A DNA stretch of 64,000 bases from Candidatus Chryseopegocella kryptomonas (GTDB lineage Bacteria > Bacteroidota > Ignavibacteria > Kryptoniales > Kryptoniaceae), in the NCBI RefSeq assembly GCF_001536065.1, contig NZ_CZVW01000009.1, positions 1-64,000 on the forward strand. Reading direction: 5' to 3'. Of this stretch, positions 16,732-26,106 are shown piece by piece. A program made the position numbers and the translations under genes. A model generated the notes under the pieces. That model saw nothing but the letters and a program-made list of their open reading frames with translations, did no database searches and had not been told where the DNA came from. Numbering within the stretch: the stretch's first letter is position 1; each line of letters begins with the position of its first letter.

Positions 16732-17967
16732 TTAGTAAATAAACTCCTGAATATCGTAAAGCGTAATTTTTACTCCACGGGTGATGAGATTTTTAAGACC
16801 ATTTTTAATTTCGTTAATTTGCTCCCTCAATTCAAACTTGTTTAAAATTTGCGAACCAATTTCATCCATAATTTTGACATACTCTTTTGCTTCATCAAGG
16901 ACAAGGGGCGAGATATAAACTATATCACCATCTGAAAGTGGCATTTTCAAAATTGTCTCAACAGTGTTTTTTATGTGCTTCTCATAAAAACTTTTCCCAC
17001 CTGCACCAGCAAGAACTATAATCCCGACATTTATCCCAGCGTTTTTAATTGTCTCAACAACTTCAACGCATTCATCAGGTGAACCTGGCTTGTTCAGATA
17101 TTTAAACAATTCGGGATCACCTGTTTCAAGTCCAATGTAAATTCTCTTAACCTGTAAATTTTTCAACTCAATATATTCTGCGATGCTTTTTCTTTCAGCG
17201 CCGAAAATATCAAGAAAAGAATATATCCCGTCAAACACATAATCAAAATCATCTTTACTTTGCGAAATTGGAAATTCTTCGTGAATAATTTTTATTAACT
17301 CAATCAATCTTTTTTGTGGAATTATCAAGGCATTTGCATCGCCAAGAAAAATTGACTTTCGCAGTCCTATCGCACGCCCGAAAAATTCTTTAACTTTCTT
17401 GATGTGCTCTCTGAATTCATCTGGGGATTTTATCCTAAATTTTCTATCTTGATAGAAACTGCAAAATGTGCATTTATTCCACGAACATCCCTCCGCAGGT
17501 TGAAGCACAAGCGAAAGATATTGATCTGGAGGTAAAATGCTTACGGGCTTGTAAATTGAGAAAAATTTAAATCCATCTCTTTCAAGATTTTCATAGTTCC
17601 ACTTTAAAATGTCATCAAGACGCAGGAGCAAATCTTCATCAACGCTTTCAAAATTTGACAACGCTTTTTTTATTTTTTCAACTCTTTGGAGAACATCCTC
17701 AATAACTTTAACTTTTTCATCTTTATCTACAAAAACCTTAACCTTGAATTTATCGCTATCAAAAAATTTTTTCATCAATCTATTGTCAAGTCCACGCCTG
17801 TAACTTACTCCATCAAAGAATCCGCCCATAAATCTTCCCTCTGCGTCAAAATAATAAATAAATCTGTGCTCTTCCGAAATCGTCGTTGAATACTTTTGAA
17901 TGTTGAAATAAACATTCCCAAATTCCTGGATAAAAAACTTAACTACATTTTCTCCAACCTTTTCCAT
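16732..17967 (-). CDS. Radical SAM protein with CX4CX2C cluster motif
   Basis: The 411-residue protein contains a radical SAM core with the iron-sulfur motif CSWNKCTFC (near residue 165), followed by aromatic SFYQ. The spacing is C-x4-C-x2-C instead of the usual C-x3-C-x2-C. A GDANA segment and IGLETGDPEL later in the barrel match SAM-binding strands, and residues 1-140 form a family-specific N-terminal domain. It resembles uncharacterised archaeal and bacterial proteins that share the GCSWNKCTFC signature. The reaction is unknown. It is transcribed away from DUF971 and possibly with the transporter downstream. Confidence 0.85.
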   Translation of the reverse strand: MEKVGENVVKFFIQEFGNVYFNIQKYSTTISEEHRFIYYFDAEGRFMGGFFDGVSYRRGLDNRLMKKFFDSDKFKVKVFVDKDEKVKVIEDVLQRVEKIKKALSNFESVDEDLLLRLDDILKWNYENLERDGFKFFSIYKPVSILPPDQYLSLVLQPAEGCSWNKCTFCSFYQDRKFRIKSPDEFREHIKKVKEFFGRAIGLRKSIFLGDANALIIPQKRLIELIKIIHEEFPISQSKDDFDYVFDGIYSFLDIFGAERKSIAEYIELKNLQVKRIYIGLETGDPELFKYLNKPGSPDECVEVVETIKNAGINVGIIVLAGAGGKSFYEKHIKNTVETILKMPLSDGDIVYISPLVLDEAKEYVKIMDEIGSQILNKFELREQINEIKNGLKNLITRGVKITLYDIQEFIY

Positions 17968-18042
17968 CGCAGATTTTGAGATTTTGGGTTTAAATTTTTA
18001 TTTTCAAGTCGTAATTTAAAAACAAACGCTTATTTTCCAAAA

Positions 18043-18333
18043 ATGATTTATCCGACGAAAATTGAAAAAATTGACAATGACAAGTTAAAATTCACCTGGA
18101 GCGATGGCTATGAAAATATCTTCACATTTAAATTTCTGCGAGATAATTGTCCGTGCGCTACATGCTCTGCTGAAAGAGAAGAAAGTCCGTTGGTGAAACT
18201 TCCCGTTTCGGGGCAGTATGAGATAAAAGATATAACTCTCGTTGGGAATTATGCTATTCAAATAACATGGGGAGACGGGCATAATACGGGGATTTACAGT
18301 TTTGACTATCTTCGTGAGTTAAAAGAAGAATAA
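18043..18333 (+). CDS. DUF971 domain protein
   Basis: The 96-residue protein matches DUF971, the domain also found at the N-terminus of gamma-butyrobetaine hydroxylase. Typical features are FTWSDG, LRDNCPCATCSAE with three Cys, and the C-terminal WGDGHNTGIYSFDYLR. Stand-alone DUF971 proteins often sit near iron-sulfur or Mrp genes and may bind a metal. The gene is followed at once by a strong bidirectional hairpin shared with the convergent sdhB. Confidence 0.9.
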   Translation: MIYPTKIEKIDNDKLKFTWSDGYENIFTFKFLRDNCPCATCSAEREESPLVKLPVSGQYEIKDITLVGNYAIQITWGDGHNTGIYSFDYLRELKEE

Positions 18334-18334
18334 A

Positions 18335-18360
18335 AAAGGGCGGTGTTAAAACCGCCCTTT
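18335..18360. terminator. Bidirectional rho-independent terminator between DUF971 and sdhB
   Basis: AAAGGGCGGT (18335-18344) pairs with ACCGCCCTTT (18351-18360) around a six-base loop. A-runs precede and T-runs follow on both strands, so it can end both convergent transcripts. Confidence 0.9.
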
Positions 18361-18365
18361 GATTT

Positions 18366-19091
18366 TTAAATTTCACGCTCCACAAGTTTCTTTTTCAATT
18401 GAGATATGTGCCAGGTGATATTGATTTCCTTCGGGCAAGCTTGAACACAGTGGAAAATTGTATGACAGCGCCATACTCCATCAGGCGTGTCAATTATATC
18501 AAGACGTTCATCCGTCGCTTCATCCCTTGAATCAAAGATAAATCTGTATGCTTTAAGCAAAGCAGCAGGACCAAGATAATTATCATTTGACCATGTTGAT
18601 GGACAACTTGTCGTGCAACAAGCACATAAAATACATTTTGACGCTTCCATTATAAGTTCAACATCTTCGGGGCTTTGCAATCGCTCTCGTTCCGGCGGTG
18701 GTGTTTTGGTAATTAAATACGGTTTAACCGCTTCATATTTTTTCCAAAAATCTGTAAAATCAGTCACAAGGTCTTTTATAATCGGCATCCCAGGCAATGG
18801 TTCAACAACGATTGGCTTTTTATAAGTTTTGTCTCTATCCGTATATCCAAGGTCTTGCAAAAGAATTGAACAAGCAAGCATATTTTTGCCATTTATCCTC
18901 ATTCCATCTGAGCCACAAATACCGTGTAAACAGGAACGACGAAATGTCAATGTTCCATCAATTTCATTTTTTATGTAATGAAGGACATCAACAACCCTAT
19001 CTTTTGGGTCTGCGTTAACTTCATAATCTTTGTAATAAGGTTTCTCGTCTGTTTCTGGATTGAACCGGAAAATTCTAAAGGTTACCTTCAT
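18366..19091 (-). CDS. sdhB: Succinate dehydrogenase/fumarate reductase iron-sulfur subunit
   Basis: SdhB carries electrons from the flavoprotein to quinone through three iron-sulfur clusters. The N-terminal ferredoxin domain has CLHGICGSDG with Asp in place of the third Cys, as in E. coli SdhB, and then ACS. The C-terminal part has the [4Fe-4S] motif CILCACCTTSCP and the [3Fe-4S] motif CHTIFHCVQACP. The ATG at 19091 has GAGGT six bases upstream, which I prefer to a TTG two codons before it (241 residues). It is the last gene of the sdhCDAB operon and ends at the bidirectional terminator. Confidence 0.96.
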   Translation of the reverse strand: MKVTFRIFRFNPETDEKPYYKDYEVNADPKDRVVDVLHYIKNEIDGTLTFRRSCLHGICGSDGMRINGKNMLACSILLQDLGYTDRDKTYKKPIVVEPLPGMPIIKDLVTDFTDFWKKYEAVKPYLITKTPPPERERLQSPEDVELIMEASKCILCACCTTSCPSTWSNDNYLGPAALLKAYRFIFDSRDEATDERLDIIDTPDGVWRCHTIFHCVQACPKEINITWHISQLKKKLVEREI

Positions 19092-19113
19092 TTTCAAACC
19101 TCATTGTGATTTT

Positions 19114-20871
19114 TTAATATTTTCTTTCCATAGGTGGAATTTTGGTTATGACGACAGGTTTATATTTGATTATTGGTTCTTTGTCTTCGTTTTTATATAT
19201 AAGCGTATGCTTGAGCCAATTTTGATCGTCTCGCTTCGGATAATCCTCACGATAATGCGCACCTCTGCTTTCTGTTCTATTCAAAGCACTGTATGCAATT
19301 GCTTCAGCGGTGTCAAGCAAATTTCCAAGCTCAATCGCTTCAATAAGATCAGTGTTAAATCGTTTACCCTTATCATCTATTTTGACTTCTTTATACCTTT
19401 CCTTCAACTCTTTGATTTTTTCAATCGCCTCTTTAATTCCTTCCTCGGTTCTGAAAACAGAAACTTTATCCATCATAATCTCTTGAAGTTCTGTTCTAAT
19501 CCTTGAGACGCGTTCTTTGCCGTTGCTGTTGAGCAATCTTTCAACGGTTTTACGTGTCCATTCATCCGCATCTTTTGGAAGTGGTGCGAAGTCGCGTTCT
19601 TTTATATATTCAGCCATTTTCTTTCCACCACGACGACCGAAAACAATTATATCAAGCAAAGAATTTGTCCCAAGACGATTTGCTCCGTGAACAGAGACAC
19701 ACGCAACTTCACCAGCTGCGTAGAAACCTTCAATTTTAGTCCCTTTATCATCAATTACAACTTCTGCATCAACATTTGTCGGTATTCCGCCCATTGCGTA
19801 GTGCGTCGTTGGCACAACAGGAATTGGCTCTTTTAGTGGGTCAACACCGAGATAAATTCTCGCAAAACCGGTTATCTCAGGAAGTTTTTTGTTTATAATC
19901 TCCGGTCCAAGATGTGTTAGATCAAGCAAGAGATAATAAGTTCCATCGGGTCCTTGAATTCCCCTGCCCTCGCGGATTTCAGTATACATTGCTCTTGAAA
20001 TTACATCACGTGGTGCGAGGTCTTTTATTGTAGGTGCGTATCTTTCCATAAATCTTTCGCCGTGTTTATTCCTCAACACACCACCTTCACCTCTTGCAGC
20101 TTCCGAGACAAGGATCCCAAGACGCCAGAGTCCCGTCGGATGAAATTGAACAAATTCCATATCTTCAAGCGGAATTCCTCTCCTATAAACTATTGCGAAA
20201 CCATCGCCCGTGCCGACAACTGCGTTTGATGTTATCCTGAAAACTCTGCCATATCCACCAGTTGCAAACATAACTGTCTTAGCGTGGAAAATGTGAATCT
20301 CACCAGTTGCAATCTCAATTGCAACCACACCACGGATGATGTTGTCCTGGACAATTAAATCCGTGACGAAAAATTCAGGAAAGAACTGAACACCTTTTTT
20401 AATGCAGTTTTCATAAAGTGTTTGAAGCATCACATGTCCTGTTCTATCCGCAGAAAAGCAAGCTCTTTTTACGGGGACTCTTTCACCAAATGGATTATTT
20501 GGATCTTTCGGTTTTGTGTGCCCTCCAAAAGGTCTTTGCGCAATTAAACCTTTCTCATTTCTTGAGAAAGGCATCCCCATATGTTCAAGTTCAATGATTG
20601 CACGAATCGCATCATAACACATTATTTCAATTGCATCCTGATCCCCGAGAAAATCACTTCCTTTTACAGTGTCAAAAAAGTGATATTCCCAGGAATCCTC
20701 TTCTTCATTTCCAAGTGCAGCACATACTCCGCCCTGTGCTGTTCCTGTATGTGATCTTGTTGGATAAACTTTTGTTAAGACGGCGCAGGAATAACCTTCG
20801 GGAATTTCAAGTGCTGCTCTTAACCCCGCGCCCCCAGCTCCGACGATTACAGCGTCAAATTGATGAATCAT
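19114..20871 (-). CDS. sdhA: Succinate dehydrogenase/fumarate reductase flavoprotein subunit
   Basis: SdhA oxidises succinate to fumarate with covalently bound FAD. The 585-residue product has the dinucleotide fold VGAGGAGLRAALE near the start and the FAD-linking His at residue 41 in SHTGTAQGG. It also has the active-site segments QFHPTG, RDVISRAM, HYAMGG and HGANRLGTNSL, and the C-terminal helical domain ending in TKIPPMERKY. Length and motifs are complete. It is preceded by sdhD and followed after 22 bases by sdhB. Confidence 0.97.
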   Translation of the reverse strand: MIHQFDAVIVGAGGAGLRAALEIPEGYSCAVLTKVYPTRSHTGTAQGGVCAALGNEEEDSWEYHFFDTVKGSDFLGDQDAIEIMCYDAIRAIIELEHMGMPFSRNEKGLIAQRPFGGHTKPKDPNNPFGERVPVKRACFSADRTGHVMLQTLYENCIKKGVQFFPEFFVTDLIVQDNIIRGVVAIEIATGEIHIFHAKTVMFATGGYGRVFRITSNAVVGTGDGFAIVYRRGIPLEDMEFVQFHPTGLWRLGILVSEAARGEGGVLRNKHGERFMERYAPTIKDLAPRDVISRAMYTEIREGRGIQGPDGTYYLLLDLTHLGPEIINKKLPEITGFARIYLGVDPLKEPIPVVPTTHYAMGGIPTNVDAEVVIDDKGTKIEGFYAAGEVACVSVHGANRLGTNSLLDIIVFGRRGGKKMAEYIKERDFAPLPKDADEWTRKTVERLLNSNGKERVSRIRTELQEIMMDKVSVFRTEEGIKEAIEKIKELKERYKEVKIDDKGKRFNTDLIEAIELGNLLDTAEAIAYSALNRTESRGAHYREDYPKRDDQNWLKHTLIYKNEDKEPIIKYKPVVITKIPPMERKY

Positions 20872-20907
20872 TTTTTACACCTCTTGAAATTTTGTTTTAA
20901 AAGTGCT

Positions 20908-21261
20908 TTAAAAATGTAATGCTGTGCTTACACCAAGAACCCAAAAAGCAATTCCAGAGACAACAATTATTCCATAAAGTGTAATCGCAAGCCATGGTTT
21001 CATCTTGAAATCTCTCAAAATAGACCAAACACCATTCAATCCATGCCACAATCCAAGCGTTATAAAAGTCAAATAAAACATTTTCCAATATGCATTTGAA
21101 AACCTCGCAACGGATTGCTCATAAGAATGACCTGTCTCAGGTGAATAATGCATCAAAATATAATGCCCTACCATCGCAAAAATTAAAAATATCCCAGTTA
21201 TCCTCTGCAAAAGCCAGCTTATTGAACCGCTTTTTCTTGAACCGTAATATCTGAATGACAT
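20908..21261 (-). CDS. sdhD: Succinate dehydrogenase membrane anchor subunit
   Basis: The 117-residue product has three membrane helices and the anchor signature QRITGIFLIFAMVGHYILMH, whose His residues are candidate haem ligands. A second His-rich helix reads LGLWHGLNGVWSILRD. Together with the 137-residue upstream gene it forms a two-subunit membrane anchor, as in enzymes that bind haem b and quinone. The subunit naming (D versus C) follows gene order and is conventional. Confidence 0.88.
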   Translation of the reverse strand: MSFRYYGSRKSGSISWLLQRITGIFLIFAMVGHYILMHYSPETGHSYEQSVARFSNAYWKMFYLTFITLGLWHGLNGVWSILRDFKMKPWLAITLYGIIVVSGIAFWVLGVSTALHF

Positions 21262-21288
21262 TTTAAACCTCCGATTTGTTTTAGGTTT

Positions 21289-21702
21289 TCAGAGTAATCC
21301 AGCAAATGCCTGATGTATCTCGTGGCTAAAGATGAAATAACCCATAACAAGAAATGCGATAATCCCGATTATCATAAGATAAGCAAACGCCTTCTTGTGG
21401 TAGAATGAACCCTTGCCGAAATCAACGAGCACAATTCTAATTCCGTTCAAAGTATGCGCAAGGACGAAAGCAAAAAGCAACCATTCAAGAACCTTAAACA
21501 ATGGCTTTTGAAACAAAGCCATTTCAGCATCAAAAGCTTCTTTTCCTTTTGTAAGCGTTGAAAGGGCGTAGATATGGACATAGATATACGCAGTCAGAGC
21601 AAGTCCAGAGATTCTGTGAATTATCCACGCCCATCCCCCTGTCTCTTTTTTGTAGGAGGCAACCAGCTTGAAGTAACCTTCACCTGTTTTTGCTACTTTC
21701 AT
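21289..21702 (-). CDS. sdhC: Succinate dehydrogenase cytochrome b subunit
   Basis: The 137-residue protein has three membrane helices and the SdhC motif W-I-I-H-R-I-S-G followed by YIYVHIYAL, where the His residues can bind haem b. A later LAHTLNGIRIVLVDFG helix is also typical of cytochrome b556. It is the first gene of the sdhCDAB operon. The 181 bases upstream, shared with the divergent glycosyltransferase gene, contain no structure that I can assign. Confidence 0.92.
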   Translation of the reverse strand: MKVAKTGEGYFKLVASYKKETGGWAWIIHRISGLALTAYIYVHIYALSTLTKGKEAFDAEMALFQKPLFKVLEWLLFAFVLAHTLNGIRIVLVDFGKGSFYHKKAFAYLMIIGIIAFLVMGYFIFSHEIHQAFAGLL

Positions 21703-21883
21703 ACAAGTGCTCCTTATGTTTTTTTGTTATCGTTTTAAAATTAAAAAAACTCAATTTCAATATCAACTTTAACAGCCCCTCTTTAACCGAAACAAAATCT
21801 CGCCAGCAAACAAATGAATTTAATTTTGCAAAATTTTTGCTTAAATTATTTTTTGAAAAGACGAAAATTAACACTTTAAGAAA

Positions 21884-22834
21884 ATGGCAAGGACAAAAGA
21901 AAAACAACTTATCTCAATAGTCATACCCCTATATAACGAAGTTGAATCTTTAAACGAACTTTACCAACAAATTAACGAAGTCGTCAAGGCAAACAAATAC
22001 AACTACGAGATAATTTTTGTTGACGATGGCTCTGACGATGGCTCGCTTGATGTTTTAAAAAAATTGAGACAGAAGGATAAAAATGTTAAAATCATAAGTT
22101 TCAGAAGAAATTACGGGAAATCAGCTGCTCTTGCAGTTGGATTTGAGCATGCAAAGGGCGATGTTGTGATAACTATGGATGCTGATTTACAGGATGATCC
22201 GCACGAGATTCCGAACCTATTGAAAAAACTTAATGAAGGTTATGACCTCGTCTCTGGATGGAAAAAGAAAAGATACGATCCGATAACAAAAACAATCCCA
22301 TCAAAAATTTTCAACTTTACAGTTTCAACTTTAACAGGGATAAAGATTCACGATTTCAACTGTGGTTTAAAAGCATACAGAAAAAGCGTGACGCAAGATA
22401 TAAAAGTTTATGGTGAATTGCATCGCTATTTGCCTGTGCTTGCACATTGGGCTGGTTATAAAATTGGCGAAGTTATCGTCCAGCATCATCCAAGAAAATA
22501 TGGAAAGACAAAATTTGGAATCAGCAGATTTCTAAAGGGTTTTCTTGATCTCTTGACAGTTTTATTCACGACAAGATATTTCAAAAGACCTCTTCATCTT
22601 TTTGGAACTGTCGGGCTTCTTGTGTTTTTGCTTGGTTTTGGCATCACGCTTTATCTCTCGCTTTTGAAAATAATTGAAGGAATTGCATTGAGCAATAGAC
22701 CGCTTTTCATACTTGGAATTATGCTCACAATTGTCGGAGTTCAATTTATCTCAATCGGTTTGCTTGGGGAGATGATAACACGAGCATATCAGCATCTTGA
22801 AACTTATTCAATCAAGGAAATACATCTTGACTAA
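21884..22834 (+). CDS. Family 2 glycosyltransferase with C-terminal membrane helices (DPM1/GtrB-like)
   Basis: The 316-residue protein has a GT-A fold with ISIVIPLYNE, VDDGSDDGS and the DxD-type metal site DADLQDDP. After residue 230 there are two long membrane helices. This architecture matches polyprenyl-phosphate sugar transferases (dolichol-phosphate mannose synthase-like, GtrB, ArnC), which load a sugar on a lipid carrier at the membrane. The donor sugar is unknown. The next glycosyltransferase gene starts two bases after its stop, so they form an operon. Confidence 0.9.
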   Translation: MARTKEKQLISIVIPLYNEVESLNELYQQINEVVKANKYNYEIIFVDDGSDDGSLDVLKKLRQKDKNVKIISFRRNYGKSAALAVGFEHAKGDVVITMDADLQDDPHEIPNLLKKLNEGYDLVSGWKKKRYDPITKTIPSKIFNFTVSTLTGIKIHDFNCGLKAYRKSVTQDIKVYGELHRYLPVLAHWAGYKIGEVIVQHHPRKYGKTKFGISRFLKGFLDLLTVLFTTRYFKRPLHLFGTVGLLVFLLGFGITLYLSLLKIIEGIALSNRPLFILGIMLTIVGVQFISIGLLGEMITRAYQHLETYSIKEIHLD

Positions 22835-22836
22835 AA

Positions 22837-23970
22837 ATGAAAATAATCATCATCTCACCTGCTTATCCATACAGAGGCGGAATTGCGCACTACGCTGGGC
22901 TACTTTTCAAAACCCTTGCTCAAAGAGGACACAATGTAAAAATTTTCAACTTCAAAAGATTATATCCGAAACTTTTATTCCCAGGCAAAACGCAATTTGA
23001 ACAAGTTTCTGAAACAGAAAAAATTGAAACAGAAAGGATTATTGACTCAATCAATCCATTTAACTGGATCATCACTGGCTTAAAAATTTTGCGTGAAAAA
23101 CCAAATGTGTTAATTTTTAAATACTGGCTTCCATTTCTTGCTCCATGTTATGGAGTTATATCCGCTGTTGTTAAGATTTTTTCCCATACAAAAATAATTT
23201 TCATCTGCCACAACATAACTCCGCACGAAAAATTCCCATTTTCAAAATTGCTTACAAAATTTGCTTTCGCTTTCGCAGATCATTTCATAGTTCAATCAAA
23301 TGTTGTTGAAAATGACCTAATCAAAATAAAGCCAAAGGCAAACTATAAAAAAATTTTTCATCCAATTTATGACATATTTGGTGAAGAAATTGACAAAAAA
23401 GAAGCAAGAAAAATTCTGGGATTAAATCCGAACGATAAAATTTTGCTCTTTTTTGGATACATCAGAGCGTATAAGGGGCTTGATTTAATTTTAAGAGCGA
23501 TGAAATTTATACTTGCACAAATTCAGGTAAAACTTCTCGTTGCAGGCGAATTTTACGAAAACCCCGAAAAGTATTTTAAAATTGTTGAAGATGAAGGAAT
23601 TTCTGATTTTGTCATCTTTAAAAGCGAGTATATCCCAAACGATGATGTCAAAGTTTATTTTTCTGCATCTGATGTTGTGGTTTTGCCGTATGTTTCAGCA
23701 ACTCAAAGCGGAATCGTTCAAATCGCCTACAACTTCAATAGACCTGTAATTGCAACAAATGTTGGTGGACTTCCGGAAGTTGTCTTTAATGGTGAAACGG
23801 GGTTAATTACCGAACCAGAGCCGGAAAAAATTGCAGAAGCTGTGGTGAGGTTTTTTAAAGAAAATCTTGGGGAAAAATTTTCAAAAAATGTTAAATCCGC
23901 CAAAGAGAAATTTTCTTGGGAAAATCTTGCAAACGCAATTGAGTCAATCATAAATGAAAGCGGGGGCTGA
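22837..23970 (+). CDS. Family 4 glycosyltransferase
   Basis: The 377-residue protein is a GT-B-fold transferase. The N-terminal half opens with IISPAYPYRGGIAHYAGLL and the C-terminal half carries LLFFGYIRAYKGLD, VVLPYVSATQSGIVQIAY and NVGGLPEVV, the nucleotide-sugar-binding E/Q-x-G-I region typical of family 4 enzymes. It probably extends a cell-surface glycan or glycolipid. Its TGA stop lies inside the following terminator stem. Confidence 0.9.
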   Translation: MKIIIISPAYPYRGGIAHYAGLLFKTLAQRGHNVKIFNFKRLYPKLLFPGKTQFEQVSETEKIETERIIDSINPFNWIITGLKILREKPNVLIFKYWLPFLAPCYGVISAVVKIFSHTKIIFICHNITPHEKFPFSKLLTKFAFAFADHFIVQSNVVENDLIKIKPKANYKKIFHPIYDIFGEEIDKKEARKILGLNPNDKILLFFGYIRAYKGLDLILRAMKFILAQIQVKLLVAGEFYENPEKYFKIVEDEGISDFVIFKSEYIPNDDVKVYFSASDVVVLPYVSATQSGIVQIAYNFNRPVIATNVGGLPEVVFNGETGLITEPEPEKIAEAVVRFFKENLGEKFSKNVKSAKEKFSWENLANAIESIINESGG

Positions 23971-23982
23971 AAAGCCCCCGCT
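23959..23982. terminator. Bidirectional terminator between the glycosyltransferase and fusA2 genes
   Basis: AGCGGGGGCT (23959-23968) pairs perfectly with AGCCCCCGCT (23973-23982) around a GAAA tetraloop. It serves the convergent transcripts. The stop codon of the glycosyltransferase (23968-23970) is part of the stem-loop. Confidence 0.85.
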
Positions 23983-23985
23983 ATT

Positions 23986-26088
23986 TCATTCCTCTTCAAC
24001 CGCTTCTTTCTGTTTCTGCGCCTCGGCTATGATTTTGTCAGCGATTTCTTTCGGAACTTCCTCATAATGTGAAAATCTTGCGGTGAAAACTCCCCTTCCT
24101 TGCGTGAGCGATCTCAAAGCTGATGAATATCTATAAAGTTCTTTCTGCGGGACATACGCTTTGACAATTTGATATGGACCCTCGGCTGTCATCCCTATAA
24201 CTTTGCCCCTTCGGCTTGAAATATCCCCAATTACACTCCCCATATATTCCTCAGGAACTTTAACTTCAATCTCATAGATTGGTTCAAGGAGCACTGGATT
24301 TGCGTTCATAAATGCTTTTTTAAATGCCATTGACGCAGCAATCTGGAAAGCAAGATCGGACGAATCAACAGGATGGTAAGAACCATAATCAAGCGTGACT
24401 TTCACATCAATGACTGGATAACCTGCGAGCACACCTTTTGCCATAGTGTCTCTTACCCCTTTTTCAACAGCAGGAATATAATTTCTTGGGACGACGCCAC
24501 CTACTATTGCATCAACGAACTCAAAACCTCCACCTCTTGGCAATGGTTCAAGGACAAGCCAGACATCTCCGTATTGACCTCTTCCACCAGTTTGTCTTTT
24601 GTATTTACCCTGCTCCCTTGCCCTGCCTTTGATGGTTTCACGATATGGAATTTTTGGCTCACCAAGTTCAACTTCAACTCCGTATTTTTCCTTCAATCTC
24701 TTTGCGATTATCATAAGATGCGTTTCACCTTGTCCACTTATCAATGTTTGCTGCAATTCATTATCAACTGTGAAAACAAATGTCGGGTCTTCCTCGTGAA
24801 GAGCGTGAAGCCCAGCTGCAATTTTTTCTTCCTCACCCTTATTCTTTGAGATGATCGCAAACTGGATGACAGGTTCAGGGAATTTAATCGGTGGGATAAC
24901 AACTGAAAATGTCTTTGTTGAAAGTGTATCGTTTGTGTGTGTATTTTTCAACTTTACAACAGCACCTATATCACCAGCATAAAATTTATTCACTTCTTTT
25001 CTTTCTTTTCCATTCATAACATAAAGCTGGCTTAATCTTTCAATCGTCCCATTGCTTTGATTGACAAGGTCAATCCCACGAGTTATCGTCCCAGAGAAAA
25101 CTTTGAAAAACGAAAATTCGCCAACGTGTGCTTCTGAAACTGTTTTGAAAATGAAAATAACGGGCTCGCCAGATGAATTATAATTTAACTTGATAGTTTG
25201 TGATGTATCGCCTTTTAAGTTTGCTTCAACAAATTTTTTATTCGGGCTCGGACAATAATCAACCACAAAATCAAGAATTGGTTTAACACCGATATTATGA
25301 TAAGCATCTGCGCAGAAAATCGGGAAAATTTTTCTCTCTGCAAACGCATTGATAAAACCAGATTTTAACTCCTCATCGCTTAATCCACCATTTTCAAAAA
25401 ACTTGTTCAAGAGCTCTTCATCAGTTTCAGCGATTGATTCAATTAATTCCTCACGCATCTTCTCTGCCTTCTCTTTCAAATCCGCTGGTATTTCTTCCTC
25501 GGTATAATTTCCAGATAAGTCCCTTGCAAATTTTAACACTTTCATTCTCAAAACATCAACAATTGAATCAAAATTTGTCCCCTGATTTAACGGGAATTGA
25601 ACAACGACCGCTTCATGACCAAATCTTTCTCTTATTTGATTTACGACATTATCAAAATTTGAATGCTCCGCATCAAGTTTGTTTACGACAAAGATGACGC
25701 TATTTCCCGTTTCTTTTGCAGATTCCCAAGCTGTTTCAGTTCCAATTTCAACTCCTTCAATTGACTTAACAAAAAGCAAAGCGGTATCAGAAACTTTTAA
25801 ACCGCTCTTTACCTCACCGATGAAATCAGCATATCCTGGCATGTCAATTATGTTGATCTTAACATCTTTCCACTCGCAATGCAAAAGAGAAAGATTGATT
25901 GAGACCTGTTGCGCAATTTCATCTGGATGATAATCCGAGACGGTATTTCCCTCTTGAACTCTGCCAAGTCGTGTTGTTACGCCAGCGCTGTAAAGTATGG
26001 CTTCCGCAAACGATGTTTTTCCCGAACCACCATGCCCAATTAATCCAATGTTTCTGATTTTTTCTGTTGGATATTCCTTCACCACCAT
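23986..26088 (-). CDS. fusA2: Elongation factor G-like GTPase (EF-G2 type)
   Basis: The 700-residue protein has all five EF-G domains. It belongs to the EF-G2 subgroup rather than canonical EF-G: the P-loop is GHGGSGKTS (18-26) instead of AHIDAGKTT, and the switch II motif reads DMPGYADF, with Tyr86 where canonical translational GTPases have the catalytic His. NKLDAE is the G4 motif. EF-G2 proteins retain ribosome-dependent activity to different degrees and their role is unclear. AAGGAGG lies only three bases before the ATG at 26088; in-frame GTG codons at 26085 and 26082 have better spacing and could be used. It is in an operon with the upstream DUF948-like gene. Confidence 0.93.
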   Translation of the reverse strand: MVVKEYPTEKIRNIGLIGHGGSGKTSFAEAILYSAGVTTRLGRVQEGNTVSDYHPDEIAQQVSINLSLLHCEWKDVKINIIDMPGYADFIGEVKSGLKVSDTALLFVKSIEGVEIGTETAWESAKETGNSVIFVVNKLDAEHSNFDNVVNQIRERFGHEAVVVQFPLNQGTNFDSIVDVLRMKVLKFARDLSGNYTEEEIPADLKEKAEKMREELIESIAETDEELLNKFFENGGLSDEELKSGFINAFAERKIFPIFCADAYHNIGVKPILDFVVDYCPSPNKKFVEANLKGDTSQTIKLNYNSSGEPVIFIFKTVSEAHVGEFSFFKVFSGTITRGIDLVNQSNGTIERLSQLYVMNGKERKEVNKFYAGDIGAVVKLKNTHTNDTLSTKTFSVVIPPIKFPEPVIQFAIISKNKGEEEKIAAGLHALHEEDPTFVFTVDNELQQTLISGQGETHLMIIAKRLKEKYGVEVELGEPKIPYRETIKGRAREQGKYKRQTGGRGQYGDVWLVLEPLPRGGGFEFVDAIVGGVVPRNYIPAVEKGVRDTMAKGVLAGYPVIDVKVTLDYGSYHPVDSSDLAFQIAASMAFKKAFMNANPVLLEPIYEIEVKVPEEYMGSVIGDISSRRGKVIGMTAEGPYQIVKAYVPQKELYRYSSALRSLTQGRGVFTARFSHYEEVPKEIADKIIAEAQKQKEAVEEE

Positions 26089-26106
26089 CAACCTCCTTTT
26101 TGTGTT

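Noticed and set aside
18366-19091. Missing Cys in the [2Fe-2S] motif of SdhB
   Set aside because: Asp at this position (CGSD) is also found in functional SdhB such as that of E. coli, so it is not damage.
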